From assembly GCA_019912395.1 (NCBI GenBank), contig JAIOIH010000042.1, forward strand, positions 62,001 through 126,000: 64,000 nucleotides of DNA, in the 5' to 3' direction. Source of the DNA: Flavobacteriales bacterium. GTDB lineage: Bacteria; Bacteroidota; Bacteroidia; Flavobacteriales_F; PHOS-HE28. Position numbers and translations under genes: made by a program. Shown piece after piece: positions 17,399 through 27,500 of this stretch (position 1 is its first letter; each line of letters begins with the position of its first letter). Under the pieces are notes generated by a model, which searched no databases, had not been told where the DNA came from, and saw only the letters and a list, made by a program, of their open reading frames with translations.

Positions 17399-20300
17399 CT
17401 ATGGCAATTGCTCGTTGCGAATGGCGTTCGGCGAGGAGCCGCCGATGTTCACCAGGATCACATCGCGGTCATTGGCACCTCCCGTATAGCTCACGATGCC
17501 GTTCATGTTCGTGTCCTCGATGAAATAGCCGCTGACCGTGGCACTTGGCGAGATATTCGCAATGCGCGTAAGGATGGGGTCCCGGTCGTTTCCTGCACCC
17601 GTATAGGCGATCTTGTGGTTGAAATTGGCATCTCCCGTCCACATGATATATGTGCTTCCCACTTGTAGCTGGGCCTGCGTCCCATAAGTGGGAGTTGCGG
17701 AAGTGGTGAAATCCACAGGGACCGCCGCGCTGGAGAGCGCCACCGTTGAAGCGGTCATCATGCCCAAATGGTTCCGGTGGCGGACGGCCACATAATAGCT
17801 GCCCGGAGCTGCGACAAAGCTTACGGGCGAAGTACCGTCCAAGGCCACCACATCGCCATCACGTTGCACAAGCGCAGCACAACTGGCATCCACGTTTGAA
17901 GGTGTCGCGGCATTGCGCAGCTCCACAACGACCCAATCCACGATGGCATTGTTCCCGGTAACGCTCAGCACACCGGCGCCCAATGTGCCACCGGCGCCCG
18001 GCATTCCGACATACGTGTACGGATTGTCCAATGCCGTGTAGGGCTCGGTGGTCGGAATGAGGGAAGCCGAGCGGAGCGCGTCGCTCATGAGCCCGGTACC
18101 ACTGTTGTAGGGGCCCTCCAGGAAGACCTTGGACGAAACGGAGATGTTCGGCGAGGAAAGCGAAGGGATCAAGCACCAGCTATTGATGGTGCCCACATCC
18201 AGCCCCGCCACGTCCTGCACGCTCAAGGTCCACGTTCCTTCGAACGGTTGCCCGTTGAAGGCGCTCAAGGCTTCCGCGGGGATCACGAAATAATCGTGGA
18301 TCGGGCAGGTGACCGACCCGACGGGCCCGTCCACGCCCGAATCATCGAACTCCGCCCGGATATCATTGTTGCCTCCGCACAGTCCGGAACTGATCAGGCG
18401 AACAGTGGTTGAGGCCGGGCTGGTCAGTGAGATCCTGAGATCGGCGGAATAGGTGTGCGCGATGTCCACGTACACATTCAGGTCGCTGAGCGTTGCACCT
18501 CCTTGTGAAGGCACCGCAATGGGGCTTGTCGTGGTCCCAACATCGGCGATCGGCGTTGCCGTATTCATGGAGAACGCTCCACAGCCCGCACCGGGCGAAT
18601 TGCAGTTCTTCACGAGATCATCCACTTCCACCGAGCATTGGGGGAACAGGTTGTGTACGAGGATCACGTTCACCGGTGAACCACTGGCGTAATTCCCGAA
18701 AGGACCATAGTTGCCGGGTGCTGTTACGGTTTGCACGGTCACGGGCAGGCTGGGTCCGGAGGCATCGGGATCGATCCGGATGGCGATGGAGGTCGCACTG
18801 CCCATGGAGGAGAGGTCCACGCCCACGTTGTAGTTGGTGAGGCCCGCACAGGTGGCAGTGACCGTGGCCGTGGGGGCCGTACAGCAGGAAGAGCCGATGG
18901 AGGATACCGCACCGAGGATTTGGTCACAAGCGCTGTTGCCATTGTGCCGCACTTGGATCACGACGCTTGTGCCGAAAGCATAGGTGCCAACGACATGGGT
19001 GCCCGGTACGCGGGTACTGTTAAAGGTCTGCCCGGCACCATCGACCGAGGTGTATACGTCATAGTCGGTTGCATCCCCGTCCGACCCGATGATGACACTT
19101 ATGGTGAAGTTCCCCGCACCGCAATTGTCCACGAAGCTTGTCGAGACGGTCGGTGGTATGCACCCGACAACGGGAAACGAGAACTTGAACATGCGTGTTC
19201 CCCAGGATGATGCGGGGTTGTACATGGCCGTACCATAGAACGACTTACCGTCCACGGGATCGACAGCCAGCGAATTATAGTCGCCGTAGCGGTTGCCGCT
19301 GTTGCTGGCGGTGCCGGCCACGATCGAGGTTTCCGCGAAGGTCATTTGGTTCAACGGGTCGTTGCGGAAGCGTCCGGTATAGCGGATGCCGGGATAAACA
19401 TTGCCACCGGTGGTACCTGCGATGTTGTAGGCGAGCCCGATGTCGCCGTTGTCATTAATGGAGATCGTCGACATCCAACGATCGTTCGCATCCGGTGAAT
19501 AACTGCCTTGTTGATGGATGCCCCAAGCACCTCCACTTCCGCCAGTGCGGTGCAGTTCATACCAACGTGGGCAGGCCCTGTCCGTGTTGTTCAGGTCCAC
19601 GGCATGGGTACAGACCAGGGCCTCATATCCCAAGCTTTGCAGGTTCCGGTAGCAGATCTGGTTCATGAGCACCTCGCGTATCGGGTCCATGGTCTGCGAG
19701 CCTGGTTGGTTGATGCAATTGAGCGTGGTATATCCGCAGAGGTCGGAATCGAACGCGTCCGTGGGGATCGAGGTTGGACCGGTGATCGTTGAGCTCGATG
19801 GTGATGAGGCGTTGTAATTGATGTCCCAGAGCTCCAGGCGGTCCACGTCGGCCGCAGCGGTCCACGCATCATCCACCATGCGCATGAACATGGCCGGGGC
19901 TCCGGTGGGTGGCGGGGCACCACCGCCGAATCCTACAGGCGTTGCGGCTTGGAACCCGATGGAGGCGAGTGAACTTATCGTGAAGCGCACGGCCGTTCCA
20001 CCTGTTCCGGCCAACATATTGGCGCGAGGGAGGGCGTAGATCGCCGGGGAGTTCTCGTTCGTCGTCACCACATAGCAATTGTTCCAGACCCCGTACTTCG
20101 GATAATCCGGGAAATTGGTGGCCGTATAGCTGTACGCATACCAGGACCCGGTCGGATCGGCTCCCGTTGAAATGGCCACGATCAATCGGTTCCCACTGCT
20201 GGAAAACTCGGACATCAACCATCGGTCCGCCATGGCATCATACACGATGATCGGATCGCCAAGGCCCGAATAGGAAGAGATGCCCCCGATCGAATTCACG

Positions 20301-20833
20301 AAATTGTCCATGTAGGTCTGCGAACCCGGGTTAGCCAAATTCTTGTCATAGATCCGGAAGTAGGCGCCCGAGGAGCCGTTGATCATTTGGATCACATGGT
20401 TCGACCCCACGGCCAAACAGGGGTCGGCCGGGCTCACGGAGGTATACCCCATTCCGTTGACACTGAGGTCCACGGCACGGTCGAACCCATGGCTCGGCGG
20501 TTCGGTCTGCCATGCCGGGTCCGTGCCGTGCGGCAGGGGGTTGGGGTCCAACCGGGGATGGCCACGACGACCTTCGGACTCTTCTTCCGTCTCCGTATTC
20601 TCCCTGATCACGCCATTCTCATCACGCACCTGCTCATTCGTGAACTGCCTTGTGCTATCCCAAAGCGTAAAAGGCTGGATGACACCGAGAAATTCCACCG
20701 GGATCGTCCGTTCCACGGAGATCTTGAACTTCCCGTCCGGCAGGCGTTCGGTCAACGGGTCGGAATTCGTTTGGGCCTGCGCCATACTTGCGACGATCAG
20801 GAGCGACGGAAACAGGGCGGAGCGAGCGTTCAT
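17399..20833 (-). CDS. Large secreted protein with proprotein-convertase P domain and duplicated YTGxxNDRD C-terminal module
   Basis: An approximately 1144-residue exported protein. The start at 20833 gives MNARSALFPSLLIVASMAQA as signal peptide; an ATG 18 nt upstream is also open. Residues about 115-560 form a beta-propeller-like region (GMGYTSVSPADPCLAVGSNH, DPIIVYDAMADRWLMSEFS). Around 760-900 there is a P/Homo B domain (SDLNVYVDIAHTYSADLRIS ... GTWTLSVQDVAGLDVGTINS WC). The C-terminus lacks a classic T9SS domain. It has two Asx-rich modules, DANFNHKIAYTGAGNDRDPI and DTNMNGIVSYTGGANDRDVI, ending in RNEQLP. These may bind calcium or act as a sorting or anchoring tail (inference). No catalytic protease triad was recognised. 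Confidence 0.8.
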   Translation of the reverse strand: MNARSALFPSLLIVASMAQAQTNSDPLTERLPDGKFKISVERTIPVEFLGVIQPFTLWDSTRQFTNEQVRDENGVIRENTETEEESEGRRGHPRLDPNPLPHGTDPAWQTEPPSHGFDRAVDLSVNGMGYTSVSPADPCLAVGSNHVIQMINGSSGAYFRIYDKNLANPGSQTYMDNFVNSIGGISSYSGLGDPIIVYDAMADRWLMSEFSSSGNRLIVAISTGADPTGSWYAYSYTATNFPDYPKYGVWNNCYVVTTNENSPAIYALPRANMLAGTGGTAVRFTISSLASIGFQAATPVGFGGGAPPPTGAPAMFMRMVDDAWTAAADVDRLELWDINYNASSPSSSTITGPTSIPTDAFDSDLCGYTTLNCINQPGSQTMDPIREVLMNQICYRNLQSLGYEALVCTHAVDLNNTDRACPRWYELHRTGGSGGAWGIHQQGSYSPDANDRWMSTISINDNGDIGLAYNIAGTTGGNVYPGIRYTGRFRNDPLNQMTFAETSIVAGTASNSGNRYGDYNSLAVDPVDGKSFYGTAMYNPASSWGTRMFKFSFPVVGCIPPTVSTSFVDNCGAGNFTISVIIGSDGDATDYDVYTSVDGAGQTFNSTRVPGTHVVGTYAFGTSVVIQVRHNGNSACDQILGAVSSIGSSCCTAPTATVTATCAGLTNYNVGVDLSSMGSATSIAIRIDPDASGPSLPVTVQTVTAPGNYGPFGNYASGSPVNVILVHNLFPQCSVEVDDLVKNCNSPGAGCGAFSMNTATPIADVGTTTSPIAVPSQGGATLSDLNVYVDIAHTYSADLRISLTSPASTTVRLISSGLCGGNNDIRAEFDDSGVDGPVGSVTCPIHDYFVIPAEALSAFNGQPFEGTWTLSVQDVAGLDVGTINSWCLIPSLSSPNISVSSKVFLEGPYNSGTGLMSDALRSASLIPTTEPYTALDNPYTYVGMPGAGGTLGAGVLSVTGNNAIVDWVVVELRNAATPSNVDASCAALVQRDGDVVALDGTSPVSFVAAPGSYYVAVRHRNHLGMMTASTVALSSAAVPVDFTTSATPTYGTQAQLQVGSTYIMWTGDANFNHKIAYTGAGNDRDPILTRIANISPSATVSGYFIEDTNMNGIVSYTGGANDRDVILVNIGGSSPNAIRNEQLP

Positions 20834-21077
20834 GGTGTACTGGTGGATCAAGGGTTGAAGGAAGCGCGGAAAATTATGGAAATGGCGACCATTTGATGCT
20901 CACGCTTCGATGTAGAGGCCGGTGGAATCGGTGTATCGGCCAATACAATGGGGAAAAGCCCTGCTTACCGGCAAAGGCCGCGGGAAGAACGATCATGGCA
21001 CTGGAGCACTTGGAATGCAAGGATGAAGTTCAACGATCCGGATCGGATGCGTACGATCGGCCCGAACTTCGCGCACC

Positions 21078-22106
21078 ATGGCGACTGAAACGGACATTCT
21101 CATTCTTGGTCGCGGCCTCGCCGGTGCAGCGCTGGCCGAAAGCTGCCGTTTGCGCGGTTTGTCCGTTCATGTGTTCGATCATAAGCGCGATGGCAATGCC
21201 TCGATGGCGGCCGGTGGTGCCGTGAACCCCGTGGTGCTGCGCCGTGATGTACCAAGTTGGCGAGCTGCGGAACTGATGTCCTTGACACGCGCGTTCTACG
21301 GCAATTGGGAGAAGCATCTGGGGGTCCATTGCTGGTACTCGAGGCCCTTGGTGAAGATCTTCCCGACGCCGAACGAGGTGAAGCAGTGGGAACGCGCCAT
21401 GGCGGAGCCGGGAACCGCACCCTTCATTGCCAGCAGGCCGGAGACCGAGATCGACAAGGCTCCGCTGAATGCGCCACATGGCTACGGCACGGTAACCGGT
21501 GCCGGATGGCTCGATATCCCCGTGCTGCTCGATGCGCAGCGAGCGGATCTGCTTTCCAGCAGGGCGCTCACCGAACGCGATGTGGACGAAAAAGAGATCA
21601 TGACCGTACCGGATGGCGTGCGCATCGGCGAAGTGAAGGGCCGCTGGCTGGTCCGTTGCACAGGCCCCTTCGCCACCGATCCCGGGCTGGTCCCGGTGAA
21701 GGGCGAAACACTGACCGTCAGGATACCGAACATGCACCTCACCCGGATGGTACACGGCAGTGCCGGTCTGCTGCCCTTGGGCGAAGAACTGTTCCGGGTC
21801 GGGGCCACCTTCAAATGGACGGACGTTTGGGAAGGTCCGACGGAAGAGGCCCGCACTTGGCTCCTGGGAAAACTGGCGACGCTGGTGGAAGGTCCGATCG
21901 AGGTGGTCGGGCAGAATGCCGGTGTGCGTCCAACAGCACGCGATCGCCGCCCGATCTTGGGCAGGACCGGGCCGGTCACGGCCGTGATCAATGGCCTCGG
22001 CGCACGCGGCGTGATGCTGGCCCCATGGTGCGCGGAGCACTTGTTGGCGCACCTGTTCGACGGAAAGGAGTTGGCCCCGGAGGTGGATCACGCACGCTTC
22101 GACTAA
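21078..22106 (+). CDS. FAD-dependent oxidoreductase, DAO family
   Basis: A 342-residue flavoprotein. The N-terminal dinucleotide-binding motif is DILILGRGLAGAALAES, and the C-terminal DAO-type FAD segment is NAGVRPTARDRRPILGRTGP followed by GLGARGVMLAPW. The fold resembles glycine oxidase, D-amino-acid oxidase and the MnmC C-terminal domain. Substrate residues cannot be assigned and no substrate-specific neighbour is present. GAACTTCG at 21064-21071 sits 6 nt before the ATG and resembles the -7 boxes of this genome. Confidence 0.8.
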   Translation: MATETDILILGRGLAGAALAESCRLRGLSVHVFDHKRDGNASMAAGGAVNPVVLRRDVPSWRAAELMSLTRAFYGNWEKHLGVHCWYSRPLVKIFPTPNEVKQWERAMAEPGTAPFIASRPETEIDKAPLNAPHGYGTVTGAGWLDIPVLLDAQRADLLSSRALTERDVDEKEIMTVPDGVRIGEVKGRWLVRCTGPFATDPGLVPVKGETLTVRIPNMHLTRMVHGSAGLLPLGEELFRVGATFKWTDVWEGPTEEARTWLLGKLATLVEGPIEVVGQNAGVRPTARDRRPILGRTGPVTAVINGLGARGVMLAPWCAEHLLAHLFDGKELAPEVDHARFD

Positions 22107-22121
22107 GATCCTGAACAGGTT

Positions 22122-22619
22122 CTACGGCCTCTTCGACGTTGAGGAGCGTTCCATCCCGATCACGGATGCGAGCGAGCGCCGGTGGAACTTCACACTGAAA
22201 CCCTCAAATCGGAGGCGTACATCGGCATTGACAGGCTTGGCCAATGCACTCAGGTCCCAACCAAGCCTCGGATACCGCTGCGTGAACGCCAGCAGATCCT
22301 CGCGTACCACGAATTCGGCATGCTCAAAGCCTTCGGGATAGGGACTTCCGGACTTTGGTGCAGGCAGTTCCAGCACATCGATGCTTCGTCCATCATACCG
22401 GAACGGAACGTGCAGGCGATAGCACGCAATCGGCCTTCCGCCGATGTTGTTTTCCGAGAGCAGCGTACCGTCCTCATCAAGCTGCTTCCGCAATGAGTTG
22501 TAGCGCCCAAGATCTTCCACGCGGTAGCAGAGATGATCCAGTTCAAGGCTGGAAACATCCACCCAGCATTCCGCCAACGCCGCAAATAGTTTCCGCAGGA
22601 AAGGAGTTGGGGCCGTCAT
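22122..22619 (-). CDS. YecM-like VOC-fold protein
   Basis: A 165-residue protein carrying the YecM family signature: LDHLCYRVED near residue 28, then IGGRPIACYRLHVPFRY, DVLELPAPKSG and GFEHAEFVV. YecM proteins adopt a vicinal-oxygen-chelate fold with a probable metal site from His and Glu residues. Their substrate is unknown. The gene is convergent with the FAD oxidoreductase, 15 bp apart. Upstream on its strand CAAATAAA at 22685-22692 (minus TTTATTTG) is a weak candidate -7 box. Confidence 0.75.
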   Translation of the reverse strand: MTAPTPFLRKLFAALAECWVDVSSLELDHLCYRVEDLGRYNSLRKQLDEDGTLLSENNIGGRPIACYRLHVPFRYDGRSIDVLELPAPKSGSPYPEGFEHAEFVVREDLLAFTQRYPRLGWDLSALAKPVNADVRLRFEGFSVKFHRRSLASVIGMERSSTSKRP

Positions 22620-22701
22620 TGATGTCCTTCAGTCGTGAGCCGTTAAGTCTTGAGTCCGTTAGTCACGGATCGATCCGGTAGTCGCAAATAAATTCTGCTG
22701 G

Positions 22702-22774
22702 GGTGATCGGTGGTCGGTGATAAGCGACTGGGAAAAGCACGGAGCTTCGTGGCCGGGTCCAGTCACCGATCACC
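22702..22774 (+). repeat. Hairpin-forming intergenic repeat, copy A
   Basis: Perfect 11-bp inverted arms GGTGATCGGTG (22702-22712) and CACCGATCACC (22764-22774) enclose AGCACGGAGCTTCGTGGCC. Read from the other strand, it aligns with the sequence near 30795-30850 (copy B), including the shared GGCCACGAAGC core. The whole gap 22620-22835 carries such repeats, including CTCTGTGTCTCTGTGACC, and no gene. Confidence 0.65.
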
Positions 22775-22835
22775 TCCCTGTGTTTCTCTGTGTCTCTGTG
22801 ACCCTGTGGTGTAAAGCCCTCTCCCTCTCTCACCC

Positions 22836-24368
22836 TCATCGCCCTCCCCCCGGCGAAGCATACATCACTTTGTTCAAGCCGTCAGGGAAATAGCGGTCCG
22901 CCAACTTCACGAACTCATCGCCTCGCATGAAGTGGCTCATGTTCACATCATCCACGTTGTCCAGCCCACAGGCGGCCAACAGTTCCATCAACGAAAGCAG
23001 CGTGTTGCGGTGGAAGTTGAAGACGCGCTCGCATTTCTCGCTCACCACGATGCCGCGTACCAATGCGGGGTCCTGCGTGGTGATGCCCGTGGGGCAGTCG
23101 TTGGTATTGCACCGCAGCGCCTGGATGCATCCGAGCGAGAACATGAATCCGCGTGCGCTGTTGCAGAGGTCGGCACCGAGGGCGAGCATCTTCATCAGGC
23201 TGGCGGCCGTGAGCACCTTGCCGCTGGCGATGATCTTGATCTCCCCGTGCAGGCCGAAGCGCTCCAAAGTGCGTCGCACGAACATCAGGGCGGGCTCGAT
23301 CGGCATGCCGACGGAATCGGTGAACTCCAAGGGTGAAGCGCCTGTACCTCCCTCGGCGCCGTCCACGGTGATGAAGTCCGGGCGCATGCCCGTCCCGACC
23401 ATTTTTTCGCAGAGTTCAGTGAACTCTTCCGTCCGTCCGATACAGAGCTTGAAGCCCACCGGCAGGCCACCGCTGAGTTCGCGCAGCTGGCCGATGAAGC
23501 GCAGCAGGCCCTCGCCATCGGTGAAAGCACTGTGGCCCGGCGGCGAAAGCACGGTGGTGTGCGGCACGATGTGACGGATGCGTGCGATCTCCTCGGAATT
23601 CTTCACCGCCGGCAGCACGCCTCCATGGCCGGGCTTCGCGCCTTGGGAGAGCTTCAGCTCGATCATGCGCACTTGGTGATGTTCGGCCACCTTGCTACGG
23701 AAGAGTTCCGGATCGAAATCGCCGTCCTTGGTACGGCAGCCGAAGTATCCGGTCCCGATCTGCCACACCAGGTCGCCGCCCGGCTTGAGGTGGTGCTCGC
23801 TGAGGCCACCCTCACCGGTATTGTGATAGAAGCCCCCCTTGCGGGCACCGGTGTTCAGTGCCAGCACGGCCCTGTCGCTCAACGCTCCGAAGCTCATCGC
23901 GGAGATGTTGAGCAACGAGGCCATGTAGGGCTTCGTGCAGAACTCGCCACCGATCTTTACACGAGGCGGATCGGCAGGCACCTCCTTCGGGTAGATGGAG
24001 TGCCGGATGCCCTCGTAGTTCGCCGCGTTGATGTCCAGCTGGGTGCCGAACGGGACCGTGTCCCCCACGTTCTTCGCCCGTTGGTACACCAGCGATCGCT
24101 GCTGGCGGCTGAAGGGCCTACCGTCGGTATGGCGCTCGATGAAGTACTGCTGGATCTCCGGGGCGATGAACTCGAACATGTAGCGTGCATAGCCCAGCAC
24201 CGGGAAATTGCGCAGGATCGTGTGCCGGGGCTGCACCATGTTGTAGATGCCCAATGCGATCAAGGGCAGCACCACGGCGTAGGCCCAGAAGGCCCGATGA
24301 TCAATGATGCCCAGCACACCGATGAGAACAAGGAGAATGAAGGCGATGATGATGAAGAGCTTGCGCAT
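22836..24368 (-). CDS. FMN-binding glutamate synthase-like protein, membrane anchored
   Basis: A 510-residue protein. Two hydrophobic segments (about 3-20 and 28-45) are followed by a GltS FMN-binding domain: SAMSFGALS, NTGEGGLSEHH, KLSQGAKPGHGG and the FMN phosphate motif VDGAEGGTGA. The [3Fe-4S] cysteines are in CIQALRCNTNDCPTG (C-x5-C-x4-C). It lacks the amidotransferase and C-terminal GXGXG domains of GltB, so it is a stand-alone FMN oxidoreductase domain of a type common in Bacteroidota. The physiological reaction is uncertain. TAATTTCA on the minus strand (24380-24373), just before the start, may be its -7 box. Confidence 0.86.
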   Translation of the reverse strand: MRKLFIIIAFILLVLIGVLGIIDHRAFWAYAVVLPLIALGIYNMVQPRHTILRNFPVLGYARYMFEFIAPEIQQYFIERHTDGRPFSRQQRSLVYQRAKNVGDTVPFGTQLDINAANYEGIRHSIYPKEVPADPPRVKIGGEFCTKPYMASLLNISAMSFGALSDRAVLALNTGARKGGFYHNTGEGGLSEHHLKPGGDLVWQIGTGYFGCRTKDGDFDPELFRSKVAEHHQVRMIELKLSQGAKPGHGGVLPAVKNSEEIARIRHIVPHTTVLSPPGHSAFTDGEGLLRFIGQLRELSGGLPVGFKLCIGRTEEFTELCEKMVGTGMRPDFITVDGAEGGTGASPLEFTDSVGMPIEPALMFVRRTLERFGLHGEIKIIASGKVLTAASLMKMLALGADLCNSARGFMFSLGCIQALRCNTNDCPTGITTQDPALVRGIVVSEKCERVFNFHRNTLLSLMELLAACGLDNVDDVNMSHFMRGDEFVKLADRYFPDGLNKVMYASPGGGR

Positions 24369-24558
24369 GGGGTGAAATTAGCGATCGTGAAAAGCCGGAG
24401 GGAGCGACCCGCGCCAATTTGCGTCAATGAGGGAACACCGGTGGGGTGTGAACGTGCGCGATGGATCGAACGGAACGCCTTCCTGCGTGTACCGCTTCCC
24501 GATGATGCCCGTACTTTGTGGCAACGCCCGGTCCTTTCAGGGATGGTGGCGACGGACC

Positions 24559-27500
24559 ATGCAACATGCCCGCAAGATCCTCATCGCAACCGGCCTCACG
24601 CTCGCTGCGGTGCTCGGCTGTTCCACTGTGAAGAAGACGACCCCCATGCCGAACCCCGCACCGGACCCGCGTTGGGCGCAGATCGATTCGCTGAGCGACA
24701 TGGGCCAGTACGCCGGCGCGCTCACCGCCACGGAAGCGATCCTGAACGAGGCGAACGCGACGCAGGATTGGCGTACCGCGTTCCGCGCATACATGTACCG
24801 AAGCCGCTTTCAACGCAACACCGGCATCGATCGGAAGGTGACCATCGCACAGTTGGATTCCGCCGCTTCCACAAGCCAAACACCGCTGAAGCAACTCTTG
24901 CAAAGCGTGGTGGCGGAGCAGTGGTGGAGCTACTACCAAAGCCAACGCTGGCGCGTGCTGGACCGCACGAACATGGCCGAAGCGACGGACGACCCCGACA
25001 CCTGGGACCAAGCGACCTTCATGCGGAAGGTGATCGAAGGGTACACCGCATCGCTGGAACCGGCAACGGAGCTGGAAAAGCTCCCGGTCGGAGAGCTGGG
25101 CCCCTTGCTGGAGAACGCCGAAGCCGATACTTCGTTACGGCCGACGATCTTCGATGTGCTCGCGCATCGCGCACTGGAGGTCTTCCGCAATAGCGAAACA
25201 CGGCTCGCTGAACCGGCTTGGCGTTTCCAATTGGATGATGCGGGCATCTTTTCCCCCGCACCGGAATTCGCTTCAGCCAACTTCGCGCACCGCGACAGCA
25301 CGGCATGGCAGTGGCAGTCCCTGCGGCTGTACCAGCGGCTCACGCAATTGCACTTGCATGATGCCACGCCCGATGCGTTGACCGACCTCACGCTGGAACG
25401 CTTGGCCTTCGCCAAGGAGAACAGCACGCTTCCCGGCAAGGACAGCCTCTACCTGCAAGCGCTCACCGCCCAAAGCACCGCGCTGTTCATGGGCGAAGCG
25501 AAGAGCGCCGTACAGCTTGCCATCGCGCAGTGGCACGCGGAACAGGCCGCGCAATACCAACGCCTCGCACCGGACAGCGCTTGGAAATGGGAGAAGAAGA
25601 CCGCCGCCGACATCTGTCGTGAGATCGCCTCGCATCAGGAGGAGCCCTTCGCATCGAGAAGAGCAAAGGCATTGCTGGCCCAGTTATCGCAGCCCGTCTT
25701 GCGGGTACAACTGGAAGAGGCCGTGACGCCCGATGTGCCCTTCAAGCTCGCGCTTTCCTACGCGAACATGAGGCAGGTATGGCTACGCGTAGTGAAGGAC
25801 GATGATCGCGAAGGCAACCGTCGCGGCTACCGGAGCCAAGAGACCTTGAAGCGATTGTTGCGCACGCCTCCCGTCCGTGAATGGGCCGCAATGCTTCCCG
25901 ATGACGGCGACCTGAACACGCACCTCACGGAGTTACCGGTGGAGCCGCTCCCACTGGGAAGCTACCTCGTGCTCGTGATGGATTCACCCGATCCCACGGA
26001 GAATTCGATGATGGTGGTGACGCCTGTGCAAGTGACCCGGCTTGCATTGGCGCTGCGACAAACTTCCACCGGTGCCGCAAGCGTGCTGGTGATGGATCGC
26101 GAAACGGGCGCTCCCGTGGCCAATGCGGAGGCGGAACTGTCCGCGCAGGTGTACATGAGCGGCACCTCGCGCAATGTGCATATCGGGGCGACGAGGACGG
26201 ACAACGCCGGCATGGCGGAACTTGCGGTGACCAAGCAACTGCATGGCCAACAGCGCTGGACCATCACCAACGGCCCCGACAAGCTCGTCTCACCCGGCAA
26301 CTATTACTACTGGCGCGGCAACGAAAGGATGCTCACGGACAGCCTGCGCACCTTCCTCTTCACCGATCGCGCCATCTACCGGCCCGGGCAGCCCGTGCTG
26401 TTCAAGGGTATCGTAACGGTAAAGCGCGGCAAGGAAACAACGGTGAAAGCAGGCTATGCCACCGAAGTGAAATTCTTCGACGTGAACCATGAGTTGATCG
26501 ATTCCATGGCCGTCACCACAGACGCGTTCGGTTCGTTCCACGGCCAGTTCACCGCTCCCTCGGGAACGCTCACCGGCCGCATGACCCTGGAAGAGAAGAA
26601 CGGCAGCCACGGTATCCAAGTGGAGGAATACAAGCGGCCCACCTTCGAGGTGCTCTTTCCCCCCGCCCTGTCACTTCGAGCGCAGTCGAGACGCGACACG
26701 GTGGGGGGAAAGAACGCAGCCGCGCCAAAGTTGAACGCCATGGCCACGGTACACGGCCTCGCGAAGAGCTACGCGGGCGTGCCGTTGGACGGCGCACAGG
26801 TACAGTGGACCGTTACCCGGACGGCGCGCATGCCGTGGTGGTGCGGGTCCTTTTGGCGCTCGTTCATCCCGTGGGGAAGGTCCACGGAAATAGCCAGCGG
26901 CGTTGCGGAAACGGATGCCTCCGGGAACTTCGCCGTTCAGTTCCTGGCATCCGCCGATCAAGCCATTTCCCCGAAGGCCGATCCGACGTTCACCTTCACG
27001 GTGGTTGCCAGCATCACGGATATGAACGGTGAAACGCAAAGCGGCAACACGAGCATTTCCGTGGGGTACCGCAGCATCAACATCGCGTTGGATGTGGGCG
27101 ATGGCCTCGATCGCTCCACCACGGACAGCCTGAAGGTGGGCGTGCAGGATCTGGACGGCAACCCACTGAACGTGCCGATGGACGTGCGCATCACACGCTT
27201 GCAGATGCCGAAGTTGCCGCTGCGCGATCGCTTGTGGGAACGGCCGGATGTCCACGTGATCTCGCGCGAGGATCATGCAGCACGTTTTCCGCAGGATGTT
27301 TACGCCGACGAGAACGATCCGCTGAATTGGCCGAAGGAAGCCGTGGTGCTGGAGCGGAAGAACTGGGCGGCCAACGGCAGGGAGCTGGTACTGCCGGGCA
27401 TCGCAGAATGGGACGTGGGCACCTATCTGGTCGAGGTGAGCGCCATGGACGCCGACAGTGCGGAAGTGACCGCGAAGAGGACAGTGGTGATCTACGATCC

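Noticed and set aside
26655-26712. C6 and G6 tracts as a phase-variation (slippage) site
   Set aside because: Tracts of six are short for slippage control, and they are better explained as the two arms of a palindromic repeat element.
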